Assembly: GCF_002294725.1 (NCBI RefSeq) | Contig: NZ_NSFT01000002.1 | Coordinates: 186,001 to 250,000, forward strand | Direction of reading: 5' to 3' | DNA from: Mesorhizobium sp. WSM4313 | Lineage (GTDB): Bacteria; Pseudomonadota; Alphaproteobacteria; Rhizobiales; Rhizobiaceae | Length of the DNA stretch: 64,000 bases | Shown here: positions 43,901 through 52,170 of the stretch, piece after piece | Layout: every line of letters starts with the position of its first letter | Numbering within the stretch: the first letter of the stretch is position 1 | Notes under the pieces: generated by a model | The model's database searches: none | Seen by the model: only the letters and a program-made list of their open reading frames with translations | What the model was told of the DNA's origin: nothing | Position numbers and translations under genes: made by a program

Positions 43901-44892
43901 TGTCCAACGTCTTCGCCAACTATCTAGAGATTTCCGGGAAGGCGGTAAACGCCCAAACAATTGCGGCCTTTCCGGACGTGTGCTTCACCCCGCCGCAAAC
44001 GCCGGCCACACCGCCCGGGGTGCCGATCCCCTACCCGTCGTTCGGCATGGCGTCCGACACCGAGAATGGCACCGGCACCGTCAAGATCGCCGGCGAGGAA
44101 GTCAACATCAAGAACAAGTCAGATGAGAAACGGACCTCCGGGACGGAAGCGGGTTGCGCCCCCAAAAAGGGCATTATCACCTCGCAGAACACCGGCAAGA
44201 AATATTTCAACATGTGGTCGCCGGATGTGAAATTCGAAGGCGAGCCGGTGATCCGTTTTTCGGATATTGCTACGCACAATCATGCCAGCCCCGGCCCGAA
44301 CACGCCGCCATGGCCCGAGATCTGCAAATTCTCACCGAACATGTTGGATTGCGAAACGATTCTCGCAGATTTCGAGTTGCATCGTCATGGCGATGAGGAT
44401 TGTCCACACGGCTACGAGTCTGAACATTTCGTCCAAAACGAGTATCTGCAGTGGGAACGTGGGGAACAGACGGCGACGCAATTTGAGAACTACAACGTCA
44501 ATGACGCGCCCTGCATCTGTATGGAATCGTACGCCAAGGGACCAAACGGCGGATTCCGTCGGAAGGGAGGCGGCAGCAAGGCCGGCTCTCCACATAACCT
44601 AAAAACAAAACAATGCAATGACGCGATCAGAAAGCGTACCACCACTCCAACGCTCAGTGAAATGATCGATGAATGCACGAAGGCGGTGGTCGACAATGAC
44701 CCAAGAGCCAAGAATGCCAAGCCAAAGCCAAAAGCTCAGAACGATATTCAGGAGTGCCTAAGAGCGGCATTTATGGAATATCTTGATCGCGCAGTAAAAT
44801 CCAAGGACAAGAAAAATTCGGCGGCGAAGGCAGCTCAACAGCCAATTGCTTGGGAAGTGAATTCTGATCCGGAAAGATTGTGGGCGAGATGA
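43900..44892 (+). CDS. DUF4150 PAAR-like protein with C-terminal toxin-like domain, candidate T6SS effector
   Basis: A 330-residue protein. Residues 1-130 are a DUF4150/PAAR-like tip domain (FPDVCFTPPQTPATPPGVPIPYPSFG, the Cys/His pattern ending SDIATHNHASPGPN). Residues about 150-300 form a separate domain rich in His and Cys: HRHGDEDCPHGYESEH (161-176), APCIC (203-207) and GSPHNLKT (229-236), followed by a Lys-rich tail. I do not recognise a named toxin family; the conserved-looking His/Cys/Glu set suggests a metal-dependent nuclease or deaminase-type enzyme. The toxin part is visibly AT-richer than the neighbours. The stop overlaps the next gene, as usual for toxin-immunity pairs. Confidence 0.75.
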   Translation: MSNVFANYLEISGKAVNAQTIAAFPDVCFTPPQTPATPPGVPIPYPSFGMASDTENGTGTVKIAGEEVNIKNKSDEKRTSGTEAGCAPKKGIITSQNTGKKYFNMWSPDVKFEGEPVIRFSDIATHNHASPGPNTPPWPEICKFSPNMLDCETILADFELHRHGDEDCPHGYESEHFVQNEYLQWERGEQTATQFENYNVNDAPCICMESYAKGPNGGFRRKGGGSKAGSPHNLKTKQCNDAIRKRTTTPTLSEMIDECTKAVVDNDPRAKNAKPKPKAQNDIQECLRAAFMEYLDRAVKSKDKKNSAAKAAQQPIAWEVNSDPERLWAR

Positions 44893-45821
44893 TGGCAAAA
44901 GATCGTGCGCATAGACGAGTTACCGACCTGCCACCGGATATGCAGTCAATAAATGCTCTAAATGCTTACGAGCAAGGGCGAGATTATCTCCGGGTCGCCT
45001 GCCAATTGTCGGACGTGCACGAGGAAGTCGGTGAACTCGCCATTCTCAAAATATCCATGGCGTCCCTTACCGTGGAGGTCGAGCGCGTATTCGATGAATT
45101 CTCCATGGCCTTCCATTCCCGGGAAAGAATGGTCGACATTCTGCTTGAGACCGGGGGCATCGTAAGGCTGCGCCGGGCGGCGGATTGGGAGACCTACATT
45201 CTAAAGTCAAAGTTCCTGCTGGATGCATATTCGCTGGGAGGCACGACGGACTTCGTTTTTGGTGATGAAGGGCAGATTTTTCGGTTTGATGGGGTATCCC
45301 AGTGGACACTGGATTCATTCAGCAGTCCGGACCGGCTTTTTGCCATGCATGGGATTTCGCCCGACAGGCTCTATGCGGCCGGCGGCAATGGGCTTCTCAT
45401 CAAGGCGAATGGGAGAAATTGGGACGTCGTCGATGTCGGGGTCGGTACAGATTTCCGGTGCCTTCTCGTCGAAAACGAGCGTGTCCTCGTAGCGGGAGAC
45501 AGAGGCGTTGCGGGCTCCCTGACCGGCAGCGAGTTCACTCTTTTCGATACCGAGATCGAGGGCGATATCTTGTCGATCTGCGCCTTCAAGGGAAGCATCT
45601 ATTTCGCGGATTCCGACTTCGGGATTCACCGCCTTGTCGACAGCACTTCCGAGCAAGTGGCAAATCTTGGCTACACCTATCGTCTCAACAACGGTGAATG
45701 GCTAACCGCCGTTTGCGGCGAATACATATTCCAGTTTGACGGCGCTAGTTGGCGCGGCATCGAGATCTCCTACCGCAACGGTTACCGAGCCGACCCCTTC
45801 GACACGTCGTTCATCACGTAA
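44889..45821 (+). CDS. Candidate immunity protein with propeller-like repeats
   Basis: A 310-residue protein with no signal peptide. After a helical N-terminal third, repeated segments of about 40 residues follow the pattern GxxGxIxRFDG-x-W (GDEGQIFRFDGVSQW, GGNGLLIKANGRNW, CGEYIFQFDGASW), as in small beta-propellers. The ATG at 44889 overlaps the toxin stop codon; ATG 44892 or GTG 44880 are alternatives. Last gene of the long rightward run, AT-richer like the toxin. A cytoplasmic immunity role is inferred from position; no family was recognised. Confidence 0.65.
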   Translation: MMAKDRAHRRVTDLPPDMQSINALNAYEQGRDYLRVACQLSDVHEEVGELAILKISMASLTVEVERVFDEFSMAFHSRERMVDILLETGGIVRLRRAADWETYILKSKFLLDAYSLGGTTDFVFGDEGQIFRFDGVSQWTLDSFSSPDRLFAMHGISPDRLYAAGGNGLLIKANGRNWDVVDVGVGTDFRCLLVENERVLVAGDRGVAGSLTGSEFTLFDTEIEGDILSICAFKGSIYFADSDFGIHRLVDSTSEQVANLGYTYRLNNGEWLTAVCGEYIFQFDGASWRGIEISYRNGYRADPFDTSFIT

Positions 45822-45834
45822 CGGCCCGATGAAA

Positions 45835-46179
45835 TCACTTACTTGGCATGTTCTGCGCCAGATAGGTTCGCACTCTGTTAAGGTCCAGTTCCGCGATCCG
45901 AATGAGTTTTTCTGTCGATAGCATCCGGACGACGAACAGTTCCCCTGCCTCTGGAAATTCTCGGAGGCGTTCCTCGGCGATTCGCCTGCCGATTTCACCA
46001 GCAATGCGCAAGCCGTCGAGGTGTGCATCCAGACGCTCGACAAGACGACCCATTCGAACCTCGTCCATATCCGGGTTTTGGTCCGGATTGAGCAGATGCC
46101 AGTCATAGACAGCCCACAGAAAGGCGGCCATCTCTGCATGCTGGCGCACGATATTTTCAAGGACCGGCGGTTTTGCCAT
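45835..46179 (-). CDS. TIGR02270-like protein, truncated
   Basis: A 114-residue protein starting MAKPPVLENIVRQHAEMAAFLWAVYDW and continuing RLVERLDAHLDGLRIAG, the conserved N-terminus of the TIGR02270 family, HEAT-like repeat proteins of roughly 400 residues encoded near T6SS effectors. Only the first quarter remains; the frame ends after AQNMPSK, 13 bp from the end of the convergent immunity-like gene. Its start overlaps the stop of the DUF6484 gene. It is either a gene remnant cut by arrival of the toxin pair or a short functional form. Confidence 0.6.
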   Translation of the reverse strand: MAKPPVLENIVRQHAEMAAFLWAVYDWHLLNPDQNPDMDEVRMGRLVERLDAHLDGLRIAGEIGRRIAEERLREFPEAGELFVVRMLSTEKLIRIAELDLNRVRTYLAQNMPSK

Positions 46180-46619
46180 CAATTCAGATTCACCGACCCG
46201 CCCCGGATACGGTTGGTGGCACTCGCATGGCTGACCAGGTACGTACCCCGAATCGTTAGGTGGCCGTCCTTTTCCATGATAATGACCGACTTGCCGCATC
46301 TCAGTTCCAGCCGCTCGCCAGCACTAATCTTCACAGTCTCGCCGTCGCGAACGACATGATGATCGGTTTGATTACCTTCGGCTGTCTTCCTGGCAGGGTC
46401 GACAATTCGTCCCACGATAAGCGGTTTCAACGGATCGCCATTCTCGAACAGCAGAGCTATCTCCGACCCGATCATGCCGGATGACAATTCCGCCAGGCTG
46501 CGAGCAGGCAAAGCCGCTTCCTTAGGATTGCCAGGAAACACTACCAAGGGGCGAGCGTCGTCAAAGCCAAGGAACAGCCCGATCACCACTCCATCAATGC
46601 GGCTCATCACCTCTGACAT
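46179..46619 (-). CDS. DUF6484 domain protein, VgrG-associated
   Basis: A 146-residue protein resembling the DUF6484 family (IDGVVIGLFLGFDDARPLVVFPGNPKEAALPARS ... GSEIALLFENGDPLKPLIVGRIVD). The C-terminal part has short beta repeats (GETVKISAGERLELRCGKSVIIMEKDGHLTIRGTYLVSHASATNRIRGGSVNLN) like those at the end of VgrG. It is encoded 8 bp after vgrG, with GAGG before the ATG. The family occurs with VgrG and may cap or extend the spike; this is inference. Confidence 0.78.
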   Translation of the reverse strand: MSEVMSRIDGVVIGLFLGFDDARPLVVFPGNPKEAALPARSLAELSSGMIGSEIALLFENGDPLKPLIVGRIVDPARKTAEGNQTDHHVVRDGETVKISAGERLELRCGKSVIIMEKDGHLTIRGTYLVSHASATNRIRGGSVNLN

Positions 46620-46627
46620 TGCGTACC

Positions 46628-48952
46628 TCAGTTCTGATTGATCTTGGAGCCCTTCATGGTGATGTCGCTCGATGCCTTGACGTTGATCTTGCCCGATCCC
46701 TTGATCGTGATGTCTTTGCCTTCGATCGTGATCGTGCCATCCTTCTTCATGGCGATCGCCGCCGAGCCGGTCTTTATGATAATCGAATTGCCGGCCTCGA
46801 TGATGAGTTCCTTTCCGACGTTGATCAATCCATCGTCGCCAACCTCTAGGGAACTGCTCTTGGCAACCTTTACGGAACTCGCACCGCCGACATCTGTCGC
46901 ATCATCCTTGGCGACCTTGGTCGAGCGAGCGCCGCCGATATCGCCACTCTGGTCCTTCGCGATCTTCACTGTCTGGGCGCCACCGATCTGCACCCCCTGA
47001 TCGGCCCCGATGTTCCAACTGTCACCTGCCCCGATACTGTGGCTCTGCCCAGTTCCCACCGTCACGCTCCTTGACGCCCCGATCGTATTGGTCTGAGACG
47101 CACCTACGGTCCTCGCCTCGGCGGCCCCCACCGTATCCACACGCGCCGCGCCCACCGTGACCGTCTGCACTAGCCCCACCGTCTGCGAGTGGTTCGCGTC
47201 GATGTTCTCCGTCGAATTCGAAACGACGTGAATCGTCTCGTTTGCCATCACCGTCAGCGACCTGTTCTTGCCCACCGTCTCGGTGTCGTTCGACCCGATA
47301 TTCGTCGTCTGGTCGACGCCGATCTTGACCGTCTTGTTGTTGCCGACGTCCTCGTCGAGGTTGTGGCCGACGGAATGTTTGGCGTCGTGGTCGATGCGGT
47401 CGGACTGGTCGTGCTGGACCGTCTTGTTGCGGTCGTGCTTGATCAGCAGGTGGTGATCCTTCTGGGCCTGGAAGTTGACCAGCTCGGAGCCGGCCTTGTC
47501 CTCGAACATCAGCTCGTTGTAACCGCCGCCGCCTTTCGAGGAATTCGACTTCCAGCCGGATTGCGTGGCGTTGCCCGGCAATCCATAGGGCGGCATCTGC
47601 GACGCGTTGTAGACGCGGCCGGTGATGATCGGCAGGTCCGGATCGCCTTCGATGAAATCGACGATGACCTCCTGGCCGATGCGAGGGATCTGGATGAAGC
47701 CCCAGTTGCTGCCGGCCCAGGTCTGCGAGACGCGCACGAAACAGGAAGAGTTCTGGTCCTTCTTGCCGAGCCGGTCCCAATGGAACTGCACTTTCACCCG
47801 CGCATATTTGTCGGTGAAGATCTCCTCGCCCGAAGGGCCGACGACGGTCGCCGTCTGCGGGCCGCGCATGATCGGCCGCGGCGTGATGCGCGCCGGGCGG
47901 TAGGGCAGTTTGGTGGGGGCAACGCCGAGCACCACCTTGAAATTCTCGCTGTGGGCCTCGTTCTGGGTCCGGTAGCCCGGGTCGAACAGGCGATATTCGG
48001 CGCTGACCACCAGATAGTCCTGGTTCTGGTCGTCGCGCGGAAAGCTTTCAAGCGTGAACTTGCAGCCGGAAAAAAGGCCGCGCACCGTGCCAACCGCCGT
48101 GCTGTGCTGGTGCACGGCCTGAAGCTCCTCGCGGCGGATCCCGGCGATCTTGTCGCCGCGCCCGACATCGAGATGCGCGCCGGGCTGGCGATAGTTCTCA
48201 CCCGAAGCCTCCTTGTGGGCGAAAGGCTGGGCGGATTTCGCCATCAGATCGGCGCCGGGCTTCTCAAAATCATAATCCGTATGGGCATAGGCGCCCGGGC
48301 GCACCGCGCTGCCGGGTATCCATTCGGTGATGTATTCGACATCACGCCGCGAGGCCTGGCCCTCGAAATTGTAAAGCACCTTCTCGTAACCGGGCGCCGG
48401 CTTCAGCTTGCTCATCGCATCGCAGAGGATGAGCGTGTGCTTGCCCTCGTCATGCTCGAAGAAATAGAAGATGCCTTCGTGCTCGAGCAGCCGCTGCACG
48501 AAATCGAGATCGCTCTCGTCGTACTGGACGCAATATTCGCGCTGGGGATAGGACCCCTGCAGCCGCTTCTCGAATTTGGCGATGCCGTATTTCGAGAATA
48601 TCTTCTCGACGATCTCCACCGCTGTCATGTTCTGGAAAATGCGGCAATCGGTGGTGTTGCCGAGAAACCAGGGCCATGGCCTGACGGTCGCCTCGTAGAA
48701 GGCCAGCCGGTCCTCGATGCGGGTCAGCTTGAAATCCGACACGAGGCCGCTGAACCAGCGCTTCGGATCGGATTCGCCCTCGACCGAAACGACGCCGCCC
48801 AGCATCTTCAACGGGTCGATGTCGCGGTTCTTCGAGACGAAGCCGACCGTATAGGCAAAACAGCGGCTGATCTCATCGCGGCCGATGAGATGGGTGAAGG
48901 TCAGGTCGGCGCCAGCCGGCGTCTGCACAACCGTGGCGCGTTCGTTCGGCAT
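46628..48952 (-). CDS. vgrG: T6SS spike protein VgrG (TssI)
   Basis: A 774-residue VgrG. The gp27-like part is N-terminal (TFTHLIGRDEISRCFAYTVGFVSKN), the gp5 OB-fold includes RVKVQFHWDRLGKKDQNSSCFVRVSQTWAG, and the beta-helix is unusually long: about 25 short repeats of TVG-x(4-5) type (about residues 525-700), then DUF2345-like repeats ending KGSKINQN. No enzymatic C-terminal domain. AGGAGGGG precedes the ATG. It is transcribed leftward with the DUF6484 gene, opposite to the effector module it probably carries. Confidence 0.93.
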   Translation of the reverse strand: MPNERATVVQTPAGADLTFTHLIGRDEISRCFAYTVGFVSKNRDIDPLKMLGGVVSVEGESDPKRWFSGLVSDFKLTRIEDRLAFYEATVRPWPWFLGNTTDCRIFQNMTAVEIVEKIFSKYGIAKFEKRLQGSYPQREYCVQYDESDLDFVQRLLEHEGIFYFFEHDEGKHTLILCDAMSKLKPAPGYEKVLYNFEGQASRRDVEYITEWIPGSAVRPGAYAHTDYDFEKPGADLMAKSAQPFAHKEASGENYRQPGAHLDVGRGDKIAGIRREELQAVHQHSTAVGTVRGLFSGCKFTLESFPRDDQNQDYLVVSAEYRLFDPGYRTQNEAHSENFKVVLGVAPTKLPYRPARITPRPIMRGPQTATVVGPSGEEIFTDKYARVKVQFHWDRLGKKDQNSSCFVRVSQTWAGSNWGFIQIPRIGQEVIVDFIEGDPDLPIITGRVYNASQMPPYGLPGNATQSGWKSNSSKGGGGYNELMFEDKAGSELVNFQAQKDHHLLIKHDRNKTVQHDQSDRIDHDAKHSVGHNLDEDVGNNKTVKIGVDQTTNIGSNDTETVGKNRSLTVMANETIHVVSNSTENIDANHSQTVGLVQTVTVGAARVDTVGAAEARTVGASQTNTIGASRSVTVGTGQSHSIGAGDSWNIGADQGVQIGGAQTVKIAKDQSGDIGGARSTKVAKDDATDVGGASSVKVAKSSSLEVGDDGLINVGKELIIEAGNSIIIKTGSAAIAMKKDGTITIEGKDITIKGSGKINVKASSDITMKGSKINQN

Positions 48953-49258
48953 GGTCGTGCCCCTCCTGGACGCGGCCGCCAGTATGATGGATTGAAGCCC
49001 CCGCTATGTTAACCGCATCACGTTCGGGAACTTTTCACGCCCACCGCACCGGACCGCTTTCAGCCTAGCACATGTTTGGCGGCGGCCAAATAACAGCTGT
49101 GGCTAAACCGCCCCGTGCGCCGGTGTGAAACGCAGCTCTCCCGCCGCGCTCGCAAGCTGCTAGAATGCCAAGGCAATTCCAGGAAAGGTGCGTTGGCGTT
49201 TCCGCCTGGAATTGCGCGGAAATAAGCATTTGTTGACCAAGTTGGGCGACTCTTCCGG
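48953..49258. other. Divergent intergenic region between vgrG and the second tagH
   Basis: A 306-bp gap that must contain the leftward vgrG promoter and probably the rightward promoter of the second T6SS set. I see no coding frame with support and no strong palindrome. The tagH copy at 49259 lacks a clear ribosome-binding site in front of its ATG. Confidence 0.5.
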
Positions 49259-50338
49259 ATGTTCATCTCGCTCCAGATCAGCAATGTCGACAGGCTGCCG
49301 GCCGGCACCGCCGCCAGCTATGCCGCCCGCGACCGCAGCTTCGAGATCGGCCGCGAGAATTGCGACTGGACACTGTCGGACCCGGACAAGTTCATTTCGG
49401 GCCGGCACTGTGAGGTCCGCTACCAGGCGGGTTCATTCTGGCTCTACGATGTCTCGCGCAACGGCACTTTCGTCAACGGGTCCAGCCAGCGCATGAGCGG
49501 ACCGCATCGGCTGGCCCAGGGCGACCGGCTGCTGATCGGCCGCTATGTCGTCGGCGTTTCAATCGAAGACGAACGGGCCGCGACCGGACATCCGCAGACC
49601 AGGACGGGATCGACGCAGCGCGAGCTGCCGCCCTCGCCCGGCGGGCCGTCGGTTCCCAGCCATGAGCCGTTCTTTAGTCCGGCGGAACAGCGCCCGACTG
49701 GGACGGCGCCAGTCTCCAGATCGTCGGCCCTGCAGCCCGGTCCGGCGGCCCCGGCCAATCGGCCGGCGGAAGCGGACGCGATGCTGCGGGAGATTGCCAG
49801 GGCGGCGGGCATCGCGCCTGAATTGCTGCAGTCCCGCGACCCGTACGATGTCGCGGCCGAGATCGGCTCCGTGCTGAGGACCACGGTCGAGCAGCTATCC
49901 CTGCTGCTCAAGGCGCGCGCGGCGGCAAAGGTGCTCGCCAAGAGCGCGCACCGCACGATGATCGGCGCCGAGGACAACAACCCGCTGAAATTCGTGCCGG
50001 GCACCGACGACATATTGGAGATCATGTTCGCCAGGCGCAGGGCCGGCTATCTCGATGCGAGGCGCAGCGTCGAGGATGCGTTCCGCGACCTGAAGACCCA
50101 TGAGATCGCGACCTACGCCGCCATGCAGGCCGCGCTGTCCAGGCTGCTTGACGACCTGTCGCCGGAAGCGATCGCCAAAAAGATCCCGCCGGCGTCCTTC
50201 TCGTCCAGAAAGAGCCAGGCTTGGGATGCGCTTGTCGCGACCTGGCGGACGATGGAAGACAAGCACGAGAACGGCATGCTCGATGTCTTCCTCGCCTATT
50301 TCGCCGAAGCCTACGCCAAGGCCGACAAGCAGAAATAG
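49259..50338 (+). CDS. T6SS-associated FHA-domain protein TagH (second copy)
   Basis: A 359-residue paralogue of the protein at 33114. The FHA domain is canonical: FEIGRENCDW, ISGRHCEV and DVSRNGTFVNGS carry the Arg, Ser, His and Asn that contact phosphothreonine. A Pro-rich linker follows, then the same C-terminal domain as copy 1 (MIGAEDNNPLKFVPGTDDILEIMF compared with MVGASEVNPLKFLPTVEDVIVTII). Position before tssL and tssM copies and the phosphatase/kinase genes suggests it reads the phosphorylation state set by that pair. Confidence 0.88.
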   Translation: MFISLQISNVDRLPAGTAASYAARDRSFEIGRENCDWTLSDPDKFISGRHCEVRYQAGSFWLYDVSRNGTFVNGSSQRMSGPHRLAQGDRLLIGRYVVGVSIEDERAATGHPQTRTGSTQRELPPSPGGPSVPSHEPFFSPAEQRPTGTAPVSRSSALQPGPAAPANRPAEADAMLREIARAAGIAPELLQSRDPYDVAAEIGSVLRTTVEQLSLLLKARAAAKVLAKSAHRTMIGAEDNNPLKFVPGTDDILEIMFARRRAGYLDARRSVEDAFRDLKTHEIATYAAMQAALSRLLDDLSPEAIAKKIPPASFSSRKSQAWDALVATWRTMEDKHENGMLDVFLAYFAEAYAKADKQK

Positions 50339-50634
50339 CTGCGCGGCACGGACCGCGCCGGCCGTATGTGACGGGTCTCATAGAAGAAGCCGCCCCTTCG
50401 AGCATCTTGCTCTCCGATTTCAATCGGCGGGCCGTTTCAATTGGGTATCCGGGCGACTAGAATGCCCAAGGACGCTTGCCCGGCGGGCAAAGCGGCGTGG
50501 CTTGGGGCGTGTGCAGCAATGTCATGTTTCGGCGAGATGAGCCTTTCCGTGCGGCCCGCCGCTGAGGCTCAGGCTGGAACGCGTTGCCCCGGGCCAAAAC
50601 CTGCTCATTGCAATTCGACGGTGGATCGTCGCCG

Positions 50635-52170
50635 ATGAGCTCAAAGGACGATCCTTCCAGGCCGGCGGATAGAACCGTCATCCGCGCGCCGCGGCCGAAG
50701 CAGAAGCCGCTTGCGGGTCCCGAGAGATCCGGCCCGGAAGGCGCACGTCCTGCTCCATCGCCTGCCCGCGAGGCGACAGTGTTCGACCCCGGCGGCGGCC
50801 GACAGATGCCAACCGGTTGGTCGTCCGGAACCGTGCTGTTTCAGGGGCCCGCCCCGGGAGCGGTGGACAATGCGACGCCGGGGCTGCCGCAGGATGCCCT
50901 GCTCGCCGCCGCCGAGGGCGTGAGATATGCCGCGACAAATCCGATCCTTGCCGCGGCGGCGCCGCTGCTGATGCTCTTCGGCCAATTGCGGCTGATACCG
51001 GTCGAACGGCAAGCCGCACCCTTGGCGGAGCGTATCGCCGATGCGATCGAGACCTTCGACCGCGCGATCGCCAAAGCCGGCGTAGCCGAGGAAGACGCAC
51101 GCATCGCCAAGTTCGCCCTTTGCGAAACCGCCGACGACCTCGTCGGCAATCTACCTTGGCCGGACAAGGACAGCTGGCTTCGGCACAGCCTGGCGGCGCG
51201 GTTCTTCCACACCCGACCGACGGGCACGGGCTTCTATGGAGCGTTGAACACGATTCTCGCCAAGCCGGAAGCACATTACGACCTGCTCGAATTGATGCAT
51301 GCGTGCCTGTCGCTGGGCTTCGAAGGCCAGTATCGGGGGCTGACGGGCGAACGAAACATGCTCGAACGCGTCCGGCGCGACGTCTACGACACGCTGCGCT
51401 ACTTCAAGCCGCGCGCCAATGATGACATCTCGCCACGCTGGCAAGGCATGGCGGCGGCGCTGCCGAAGGCAAGGGCGCGGCTGCCGCTCTGGGCGGCAGC
51501 GGCCGCCGCGGCGACGCTGGTGACAGCGACCTTCTTCGGGCTGCGGGTGCTTATCACCGACGAAGGCGACGCGACCGCCGGCGAATTGCTGGCGCTCAAC
51601 CCGTCGACGCCCGTCACCATCGAGCGCGCCAGCGTGGCGGCGCCCATTGAGCCCGCGCAAGCCAGCCCGCCGCCGCCCGCGGTTCCGGACACCACCCAGA
51701 TCGACCGCATCCGCGCCGCACTTGCCAAGGAGATCGCCGGCGGCGGACTGAGCGTCGGCGAGAAGGGCGAGTTCATCGTCGTCGAGATCAACAACCAGCT
51801 TTTGTTTGCGCCCGGCCAGGCGGAGCTGAAGCCGCAGTTCCAGCCTGTCGCCGCCGACATCGCCACGGCGCTCGATGCTGAACCGGGGCCCATCAATATC
51901 ATCGGCCACACCGACAATGTGAAGCCGAAGAAATCGAGCACATTCAAATCGAATTTCGATCTTTCCATCGCTCGCGCCAACGCTGTCCAGGCATTGGTGG
52001 CCAAGCAATTGAAGGACCCGTCGCGGCTGAGCGCCGACGGCAGGGGCGAGGATGAACCGATCGCCGACAACGGCACGGCGGACGGCCGCGCCAGGAACCG
52101 CCGCGTCGACGTGATGATCCCGAAACAGGAGACCCTGCAGGCGAGCGCGGCGGCGGAGAACGGCAACTGA
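50635..52170 (+). CDS. T6SS inner-membrane protein TssL with OmpA-like domain (second copy)
   Basis: A 511-residue evolved TssL: Pro/Arg-rich N-terminal tail, DotU domain (about 85-285; KFALCETADDLVGNLPWPDKDSW, LMHACLSLGFEGQYRG), one transmembrane helix (about 300-318, LPLWAAAAAAATLVTATFFGL), then an OmpA-like domain (about 395-500) with IIGHTDNVK, FDLSIARANAV and GRARNRRVDVMIP, in which the peptidoglycan-binding Asp and Arg are kept. The ATG at 50635 was chosen over an upstream start at 50584 because homology begins after it and GGTGGA precedes it. The stop overlaps the tssM copy (TGATG). Confidence 0.9.
   Translation: MSSKDDPSRPADRTVIRAPRPKQKPLAGPERSGPEGARPAPSPAREATVFDPGGGRQMPTGWSSGTVLFQGPAPGAVDNATPGLPQDALLAAAEGVRYAATNPILAAAAPLLMLFGQLRLIPVERQAAPLAERIADAIETFDRAIAKAGVAEEDARIAKFALCETADDLVGNLPWPDKDSWLRHSLAARFFHTRPTGTGFYGALNTILAKPEAHYDLLELMHACLSLGFEGQYRGLTGERNMLERVRRDVYDTLRYFKPRANDDISPRWQGMAAALPKARARLPLWAAAAAAATLVTATFFGLRVLITDEGDATAGELLALNPSTPVTIERASVAAPIEPAQASPPPPAVPDTTQIDRIRAALAKEIAGGGLSVGEKGEFIVVEINNQLLFAPGQAELKPQFQPVAADIATALDAEPGPINIIGHTDNVKPKKSSTFKSNFDLSIARANAVQALVAKQLKDPSRLSADGRGEDEPIADNGTADGRARNRRVDVMIPKQETLQASAAAENGN

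Noticed and set aside
46900..47400. CRISPR-like or tandem DNA repeat inside vgrG
   Set aside because: The periodicity is at protein level (TVG-type repeats); units vary in DNA sequence and there are no spacers.
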